The notes under the pieces are model-generated. The model was not told the DNA's origin, searched no databases, and saw only the letters and a program-made list of their open reading frames with translations. Shown in pieces: positions 6,165-9,995 of a DNA stretch of 9,995 nt. Position numbers and translations under genes: made by a program. How positions within the stretch are numbered: the first letter of the stretch is position 1; every line of letters starts with the position of its first letter. Origin of the DNA: UBA4719 sp038249115 (lineage in GTDB: Bacteria > Actinomycetota > Actinomycetes > Actinomycetales > Dermatophilaceae); contig JBBRWQ010000108.1 of the NCBI GenBank assembly GCA_038249115.1, positions 1-9,995 of the forward strand, written 5' to 3'.

Positions 6165-6575
6165 TCATCCCTGCGCGTCGGCCGCCACCGTCCGGCACGG
6201 GATGTCGGTGTTCTCGTCAGTGTGGAAGCTCGCGCAGACGCGGTGATAGCCGTCCGCGATTTGCAGGGCTTTGCCCGTGACGAAGTCGCCTCGCACCAGC
6301 AGGATTGGGGACAACGTAACTCCGTCCTTGATCTTTGCCAGGTCCGACGCGACGTGCGGGTTGCCGACCGAAAGGATCGGCAGGCCCGCGGCTCTGAGGA
6401 TGTCCTTCGCCTTATGGTGTTCCAGCGGCGCCCGGTGCAGGGCCTCGATCAGGGCCTTGACACGCAGCTCGTCTGCGAGCAGCGTCGCCCTGGCCGTGGT
6501 TGGGATCTTGTTCGTCACTGCCGCGGCGCAGAACTCAGCGAGCAAGGCCACCGGACTCGACGGGGCGCTGCGCAC
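6165..6575 (-). CDS. Small ParB-N-like domain protein, N-terminus uncertain (possibly 5'-truncated)
   Basis: The minus-strand frame encodes up to 136 residues. The part from about residue 33 on looks like a ParB/sulfiredoxin-type N-terminal domain: 'LRVKALIEALHRAPLEHHKA', then 'LSPILLVRG', and the box 'IADGYHRVCASF' (D108, G109, H111, R112), which resembles the ParB 'xxGHHRxxA' nucleotide-binding box. The ending 'IPCRTV' fits the strand that follows. There is no helix-turn-helix or dimer domain, so this is not a partition ParB. The only upstream start is GTG 6575, without a Shine-Dalgarno, and residues 1-31 are antisense to a DUF1206 coding remnant (6484-6681), so the native 5' end may have been replaced by rearrangement. 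Members of this small family occur in many actinobacteria as hypotheticals. Function is unknown; CTP or ATP binding is possible by analogy only. Confidence 0.6.
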   Translation of the reverse strand: MRSAPSSPVALLAEFCAAAVTNKIPTTARATLLADELRVKALIEALHRAPLEHHKAKDILRAAGLPILSVGNPHVASDLAKIKDGVTLSPILLVRGDFVTGKALQIADGYHRVCASFHTDENTDIPCRTVAADAQG

Positions 6576-6681
6576 GTTTCGTCAGCAGCCGGCCGGGCCC
6601 TGGCTCCTGACTGTGGTCGCATTCGGCATCGCCGCCTACGGCGTCTACAGCTTCGCACGCGCCAAGCATGCCCGCGTCTGA
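6484..6681 (+). pseudogene. DUF1206 membrane protein, C-terminal remnant
   Basis: The plus-strand frame from about 6484 to the TGA at 6679-6681 gives 65 residues with two hydrophobic helices. The order is 'VALAVVGILFVTAAAQN', then 'SKATGLDGALRTF', then 'GPWLLTVVAFGIAAYGVYSF' and 'ARAKHARV' at the end. This is the repeat unit found at the C-terminus of DUF1206 proteins: a helix, 'xxAxGLDGALRxLxxQPxGxxLL', then a helix ending 'AYGxYxFxxAR'. The full protein has about 250-280 residues and six helices in three such repeats; the first two are missing here. Sequence before 6484 in this frame is antisense to the ParB-like gene. Codon usage within the remnant is normal, so the truncation looks recent. 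No start codon or ribosome site belongs to it. Confidence 0.7.
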
Positions 6682-6694
6682 TCCTGGCCGCTTC

Positions 6695-8242
6695 TCAGAA
6701 GGAGCGGCGCATCCTGATCTTCAGAGGCCGGCCGTCGGGGTCGTAGAAGAGATGGTAGAGCGGTGTTGCCCAGGCTCGCGTCAACCGCGTCAGCGCCCCG
6801 TCGTTTATTGGGCGCAGCCGCCCCGGCGGGCGGGCGCCCTGGCATCCGCCGTCATACCAGCGTTGTAGCTGGGCGGCGCAGTCGGCGAACGCGGTGAACG
6901 TCGTGGCCGGGTCCTGCAGGTCGTTCACCGGCCCGGCACGTTCGAGGTGCTCGCGGGCGAGGTTGAGCCGCAACGCCTGCGCGTACCCGGGGTCTAACAC
7001 TGCCGCGGACAGTTCGGAGTCGTGGGTCCAGGACCTGCGGTTGAAGTTGTCGGACCCCACTGACGCCCACCGGTCGTCGATGACGCAGACCTTGGCATGC
7101 ACGTAGACCGGAACGCCGTCCGGGCTCTCCAGCCCGTAGAACGCGACCCTCCCGGGTGCCGCCTTGCGCAGCGTCTCGATCGCGCGATCGCGCCCCACCA
7201 GGTCAGGCGGCTGGGAGATGCGACCATCCTGGTCGGGGAACAGTGGGAGCACGGCTATCAGCTGCAGCCCGGGGTTGCGCTGTAACGCCTTCGTGAACAT
7301 CGCTGCCACGTCCGGCGACCACAGGTACTGGTCCTCGATGTAGATCAGGTGGCGCGCCTGGCTGACGGCTTTGGTGTAGCCGCGCGCCACGCTCCGTTCC
7401 CCCTGAGGTGCGAACTCGTAGCCGCCGATACGGCGAGGGTAGGTGCGCAGCAGCTGCACCCGATGAGGTCCTGCCGGCTCAGGGTCGGGACGCTGTGACG
7501 GCAGCTCCGTGACCTTCGGCTGGTCGGCTCGGACCCGGTCCGCGAGCCATCCCAGCGGGCTTCGGCTCAGCGCCCGGGGGTCTTCCCATCGTTCCCGGAA
7601 CACCGTCTCCACGTCACCGACGGCCGGGCCGCTGATGGCCAGCTGCACGTCGTGCCACGGCGGTCGCGACCCGTACACGGCCGCCATCGGCTGGGTCTGC
7701 GGGTCGCCCCTATGCGAAATGTCGTCGCGGCGGCCGTGGCACAGGTCGATACCACCCAGGAAGGCGATGTCGAGCTCGGGGCGGTCGTGGTGGCGAAGGA
7801 CGACGAACTTCTGGTGGTGCGACCCTCCGGTCCGCACCCGCATGTCGAGCAGGCACTGGCCGCCGGCGGCATTGATCTCCTGACCCAGGTGCCGGTTCTC
7901 CTGCGCAGAGAAGGCGAAGCGGTCCCAGTGAGAGCGCCACACCAGCCCGCGAACATCGACGCCGCGTCGAGCCGCGTCCGCGAACACCGTTCCGATTCCG
8001 GTGTCGGGGGTATTGGTGAGGCGCTCGTCGGGGTCGCCACGCCAGTCGACGAACATCAGCAGGTCACCGTCGCGCATCTGCGACACCCGCTCGTGCAGCT
8101 CCGCGAAGTACGTCGCGCCGTGGATGAGCGCACGCACCAGGTTGCCCTCGGTCCACGCCACGCCACCGCGATGGCGATCGTCCAGGCGAGTTGAAGGATT
8201 TCCGCGCTCGCGAGAAGTCAGGAACCACTGGGTTACCGGCAC
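6695..8242 (-). CDS. Phospholipase D-like (HKD) superfamily protein
   Basis: This 515-residue protein has two phospholipase D motifs. The second is canonical: 'VHAKVCVIDD' gives H382, K384 and D389 in HxKx4D spacing, followed by 'WASVGSDNFNRRS'. The first, 'GSHHQKFVVLR', supplies H143 and K145, but position 150, where Asp is expected, is Arg; an Asp follows at 153, then 'DIAFLGGIDLCHGR'. Other family features are 'FVDWRGDPDERL' near 64-75 and 'IYIEDQYLW' at about 300-308, the segment before the second half in cardiolipin synthase-like enzymes. No signal peptide or membrane helix is seen, so it is probably cytoplasmic or peripheral. The reaction is likely phosphodiester hydrolysis or transphosphatidylation of phospholipids. 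GTG 8242 is preceded by AGGA at six bases. It lies 54 bases downstream of the CsbD gene on the same strand and may be cotranscribed with it. Confidence 0.85.
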   Translation of the reverse strand: MPVTQWFLTSRERGNPSTRLDDRHRGGVAWTEGNLVRALIHGATYFAELHERVSQMRDGDLLMFVDWRGDPDERLTNTPDTGIGTVFADAARRGVDVRGLVWRSHWDRFAFSAQENRHLGQEINAAGGQCLLDMRVRTGGSHHQKFVVLRHHDRPELDIAFLGGIDLCHGRRDDISHRGDPQTQPMAAVYGSRPPWHDVQLAISGPAVGDVETVFRERWEDPRALSRSPLGWLADRVRADQPKVTELPSQRPDPEPAGPHRVQLLRTYPRRIGGYEFAPQGERSVARGYTKAVSQARHLIYIEDQYLWSPDVAAMFTKALQRNPGLQLIAVLPLFPDQDGRISQPPDLVGRDRAIETLRKAAPGRVAFYGLESPDGVPVYVHAKVCVIDDRWASVGSDNFNRRSWTHDSELSAAVLDPGYAQALRLNLAREHLERAGPVNDLQDPATTFTAFADCAAQLQRWYDGGCQGARPPGRLRPINDGALTRLTRAWATPLYHLFYDPDGRPLKIRMRRSF

Positions 8243-8296
8243 ATTCGATCCTTATCCAGTGCGCCGACGGCAACCTGCCGCCCGGTCAGGGCACGA

Positions 8297-8473
8297 TCAG
8301 TCCTTGTTGAAGGCGTCCTTGACCTTCTCGCCGGCCTGTTTGAGGTTGCTCTTGGTCTGATCGGTCTTACCTTCGCGTTCCAGCTGCTCGTCGCCTGTTG
8401 CCTCGCCAAGGTGCTCCTTGGCTGCGCCTTTGGCCTCGTCCTTCTTGTTCTTCATCTTGTCGTCCCAGCCCAT
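8297..8473 (-). CDS. CsbD-family general stress protein
   Basis: This 58-residue, highly charged, cysteine-free protein begins Met-Gly-Trp-Asp-Asp-Lys and continues 'KKDEAKGAAKEHLGEATGD', then 'REGKTDQTKSNLKQAGEKVK' and a short basic-acidic tail. The pattern 'K..E..G..KE..G..TGD..L..EGK.D...G..K...G..KD' is that of CsbD, a small helical protein induced by stress in many bacteria (the Bacillus subtilis prototype is controlled by sigma B). Its biochemical role is unknown. The ATG at 8473 has an AAGGGAG ribosome site about eight bases upstream. It lies between the DUF6131 gene (104 bases upstream) and the phospholipase D-like gene (54 bases downstream), all on the minus strand. Confidence 0.88.
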   Translation of the reverse strand: MGWDDKMKNKKDEAKGAAKEHLGEATGDEQLEREGKTDQTKSNLKQAGEKVKDAFNKD

Positions 8474-8546
8474 TTCCGGGCTCCCTTCTCGTTCGGTTCA
8501 TCAATGGCATGTGGGGCACGTTCGACGTTCGTCCACGCCCGTCGTA

Positions 8547-8556
8547 GGAGATCTCC
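8547..8556. repeat. 10-base perfect palindrome upstream of the CsbD gene
   Basis: GGAGATCTCC lies 74 bases upstream of the CsbD start codon and 22 bases inward from the DUF6131 stop. It could be a regulator site or part of a weak terminator for DUF6131, but ten bases in a 10 kb window can arise by chance. Confidence 0.2.
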
Positions 8557-8577
8557 GTCAGTATCGTGAGGTCCGGA

Positions 8578-8733
8578 TCAGTAGTAGTGCTTCCGTCCGC
8601 CGACCGCGCGGCCCATCGAACCGAGGACCCACAGGATCGCTCCAACCACCAACAAGATGACGCCGATGGTCACCAAGATGGGTATGCTCGCGACTACTCC
8701 CACGACCACAAGCACGATTCCGAGAATGATCAT
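8578..8733 (-). CDS. DUF6131 small membrane protein
   Basis: This 51-residue protein is almost wholly hydrophobic: two short membrane segments at about residues 2-18 ('IILGIVLVVVGVVASIP') and 20-38 ('VTIGVILLVVGAILWVLG'), then a tail 'MGRAVGGRKHYY'. The layout and the end, Gly-Arg-Ala-Val-Gly-Gly-Arg-(K/R)-His-Tyr-Tyr, are characteristic of DUF6131, a small family widespread in actinobacteria. Function is unknown. I start at the ATG at 8733, which has an AAAGGA site eight bases upstream; the frame is open to 8790, but the extra 19 residues are polar and unlike the family. The neighbours (CsbD, PAP2, phospholipase D-like) suggest an envelope or stress role (inference). Confidence 0.82.
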   Translation of the reverse strand: MIILGIVLVVVGVVASIPILVTIGVILLVVGAILWVLGSMGRAVGGRKHYY

Positions 8734-8773
8734 TTGAGGTTCCTTTCGTCCTTCCAGGATGACCCCGTCTGGG

Positions 8774-8799
8774 CTATCCAAGTGACTCACATCGCTAAC
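8774..8799 (-). promoter_or_regulatory. Weak candidate sigma-B/F-type promoter for DUF6131
   Basis: On the minus strand, GTTA (8796-8799) and GGATAG (8774-8779) are 16 bases apart, loosely like the actinobacterial stress pattern GNNT-N14-16-GGGTAY (the -10 matches at 4 of 6 positions). The -10 is 40 bases before the DUF6131 start codon. Placement before small stress-type genes supports it; the -10 mismatch does not. Confidence 0.2.
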
Positions 8800-8827
8800 G
8801 GCCGCCGTCCCTCACGTGACGGACCTG

Positions 8828-8850
8828 CAGCGCCAACAACGTTAGCGCTG
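8828..8850. promoter_or_regulatory. Near-perfect inverted repeat upstream of DUF6131 (candidate operator)
   Basis: CAGCGCCAAC (8828-8837) and GTTAGCGCTG (8841-8850) are inverted 10-base arms matching at nine of ten positions, around an AAC spacer. A related sequence, CGCTAACG, recurs at 8793-8800. The element lies in the 194-base gap between the PAP2 stop and the DUF6131 start. It may be an operator or, less likely, a terminator for PAP2, since it is about 80 bases beyond that stop and has no T-run. Confidence 0.4.
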
Positions 8851-8910
8851 CCCGCCAATTCGGGATAGCGCTTACCGCGGCGGATGAACGTTGCCTGCCG
8901 AGAGCCCGGG

Positions 8911-8925
8911 CGCGGGAGATCCGCG
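8911..8925. terminator. Hairpin just after the PAP2 stop codon
   Basis: CGCGG (8911-8915) and CCGCG (8921-8925) form a perfect five-base stem with a five-base loop. It begins three bases past the PAP2 stop on the minus strand. It is followed by GC-rich sequence with no T-run, so it could slow or end transcription but is not a classical terminator. Confidence 0.3.
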
Positions 8926-8927
8926 TC

Positions 8928-9728
8928 TTAGGGCGAGGGGTCGGTCCCCTCATCGCCGGTGGTGCCACTGGCCAGTTGCGGTGCCTGCTCGGGTTCGAGC
9001 CCCTCCTCTAGGTCCACCGGTCGCAGTCCGCGATCGATGCGCATCGCGTTGAAGACGGCCGCCATCGCCGCCACCCACGCCGCACCCAGGACAAAGCCCC
9101 CAACAACATCGGACAGGTAATGGACCCCGAGAGCTACCCTGGAGAAGCCAATCGCCAAGACCATAAGCAGCGCGAACGTGACCGCGACTCTGCGCCATAC
9201 TCCACGCAGGATGGGCAAAAAGACCAACAGCAGCACCGCGTACCCGACCACCGCCGCCTGGGCGTGACCGCTGGGAAAGCTCGACCCGGGCTCATGGGCG
9301 ACCGGGTGGGGAAGGACAGGACGTAGCCGGTGGACTGCTGCCTTGACAACGGTGTTCAGCAGCGACGACCCGGCCGTCGTGGTCACCACGAACAGGGCCA
9401 GTCGAGGTAGCCGACGCCAGAGCAACCAGACCACGACAACCGTGAGCACGATCTGCCATGCCAGCGCAGACCCGGAGTCGCTGATCAGCTGCATGGCGCC
9501 GACGAACCCGGTGTGGGTCACCGCGAAATTGTGCAAGCTGTCGCGCGCGCCGTCGTCGGCCCGCAGCAGTGGCGCCCACCTGTCCTCCACCAGAAACAGC
9601 GTCAGCGCACCAGGGACCGCCACCAGTACCAGCGCCACAGCGGACAGGACGGCTCGGGCACCAAATCGGGTTGTCGGCTTGGCTGGCGGTGGTGACGACG
9701 ACTCGGACGCGTTGGGCATGACAGTCAT
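8928..9728 (-). CDS. PAP2-family phosphatase (membrane phosphatidic-acid phosphatase type)
   Basis: This 266-residue membrane protein carries all three PAP2 acid-phosphatase motifs: KX6RP (K129, R136, P137), PSGH (152-155, H155 as acid/base) and SRX5HX3D (S196, R197, H203 as nucleophile, D207). Hydrophobic helices fall at about 26-46, 90-103, 109-126, 157-175, 180-195 and 208-227, as expected for six membrane spans; the N- and C-terminal tails (Ser/Pro-rich; acidic) are cytoplasmic or disordered. Likely substrates are phosphatidic acid, polyprenyl pyrophosphate or similar lipid phosphates; substrate cannot be read from the sequence. I chose ATG 9728 because GGAGG lies four bases before it; a second ATG at 9719 is possible. 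The open frame back to 9875 lacks family resemblance. It is the first gene of the minus-strand run with DUF6131, CsbD and phospholipase D-like, which points to envelope lipid turnover under stress (inference). Confidence 0.9.
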   Translation of the reverse strand: MTVMPNASESSSPPPAKPTTRFGARAVLSAVALVLVAVPGALTLFLVEDRWAPLLRADDGARDSLHNFAVTHTGFVGAMQLISDSGSALAWQIVLTVVVVWLLWRRLPRLALFVVTTTAGSSLLNTVVKAAVHRLRPVLPHPVAHEPGSSFPSGHAQAAVVGYAVLLLVFLPILRGVWRRVAVTFALLMVLAIGFSRVALGVHYLSDVVGGFVLGAAWVAAMAAVFNAMRIDRGLRPVDLEEGLEPEQAPQLASGTTGDEGTDPSP

Positions 9729-9886
9729 CTTGCCTCCAGCGCAAGGACTGATCCACCCCGAATGACTCCGCGCCTCCAACAGTCGGTCTGGGTCACACCC
9801 GTCGATTTCGCTCGGTGCGCTCGACTGCTCGGGCAGGAACCGGGCAGGGTCCCCTCGACGGCGGACGGTCACCAACGTGCGTACGG

Positions 9887-9911
9887 GGTTGAAATTCGAT
9901 GCTGGGGGTAA
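9887..9911 (+). promoter_or_regulatory. Candidate sigma-B/F-type stress promoter
   Basis: GGTT (9887-9890) and GGGTAA (9906-9911), 15 bases apart, fit the streptomycete stress-sigma pattern GNNT-N14-16-GGGTAY except for the last base. The -10 is 41 bases before the ATG at 9953, a normal leader length. This is the best stress-type promoter in the window. Confidence 0.45.
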
Positions 9912-9952
9912 GGTTGATGGCGCCCTTAAGCGCTCCGAGAGAAGAGGCTGAC

Positions 9953-9995
9953 ATGAGTACGACCCAGTTGATCTGGCTCGTCGTCGCGATCATCA
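9953..9995 (+). CDS. Start of a small membrane-anchored protein (truncated by window end)
   Basis: ATG at 9953 begins Met-Ser-Thr-Thr-Gln-Leu followed by a hydrophobic run 'IWLVVAII' that continues beyond the window. A purine-rich ribosome site (AGAGG) lies six to ten bases upstream and a stress-type promoter further up. The short polar start followed at once by a membrane helix suggests a single-pass small membrane protein, possibly of the stress-induced kind seen with CsbD and DUF6131. Only 14 residues are visible, so the family cannot be named. The minus-strand frame across this region is a shadow. Confidence 0.6.
   Translation, partial: MSTTQLIWLVVAII

Noticed and set aside
6054..6746. 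230-residue open frame on the plus strand
   Set aside because: It runs antisense to the ParB-like gene and across the DUF1206 remnant in the wrong frame; its composition is Arg-rich and unlike a protein.
6076..9800. TGGGTCACACCC found at both 6076-6087 and 9789-9800
   Set aside because: A 12-base match is expected by chance in a 10 kb GC-rich window, and the two sites lie in unrelated contexts.
9729..9875. N-terminal extension of the PAP2 protein
   Set aside because: A GGAGG ribosome site lies just before ATG 9728 and the extension has no membrane or family features.

Overview
The window comes from a high-GC actinobacterium. Codons strongly prefer G or C at the third position, GTG starts with GTGA overlaps are frequent, and several typically actinobacterial families occur: DUF1206, DUF6131, a three-helix-bundle dimerization protein, a mycothiol-type DinB/DUF664 remnant and a MutT1-like Nudix plus histidine-phosphatase protein. 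I cannot name the species. There are no rRNA or tRNA genes and no CRISPR array that I can see. All gene calls rest on reading translated sequence and remembered family motifs; no search was run.

Layout. Positions 1-235 hold the C-terminal end of an IS1634-type transposase. Positions about 464-1298 are gene rubble: a DinB-like C-terminus and an internal SulP transporter fragment on the minus strand, abutting a SulP STAS domain on the plus strand. This is best explained by deletion and inversion next to the insertion sequence. Positions 1299-1697 hold no gene I recognise.

The centre of the window (1698-4854, plus strand) is a tight three-gene operon in which each stop codon overlaps the next GTG start. 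It encodes a CHAD-domain protein with a degenerate CYTH-like N-terminus, an orphan ParA-family ATPase, and a Nudix hydrolase fused to a histidine-phosphatase domain that has lost key catalytic residues. After a convergent 76-residue three-helix-bundle gene comes a stand-alone CYTH protein with an intact ExExK motif (5375-6046). CYTH, CHAD and Nudix domains all handle polyphosphate or nucleotide phosphates. My inference is a polyphosphate-linked module in which the ParA ATPase might position or segregate polyphosphate bodies through the CHAD protein. This is the most interesting candidate system in the window.

Positions 6165-6681 are a second rearranged spot. A small ParB-N-like protein gene on the minus strand overlaps, antisense, the C-terminal remnant of a DUF1206 membrane protein on the plus strand.

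Positions 6695-9728 are a minus-strand run that looks like an envelope and stress set: a PAP2 phosphatase, a DUF6131 small membrane protein, a CsbD-like stress protein and a phospholipase D-like protein. The last gene starts at 9953 on the plus strand, behind a candidate sigma-B/F-type promoter, and runs off the end of the window.
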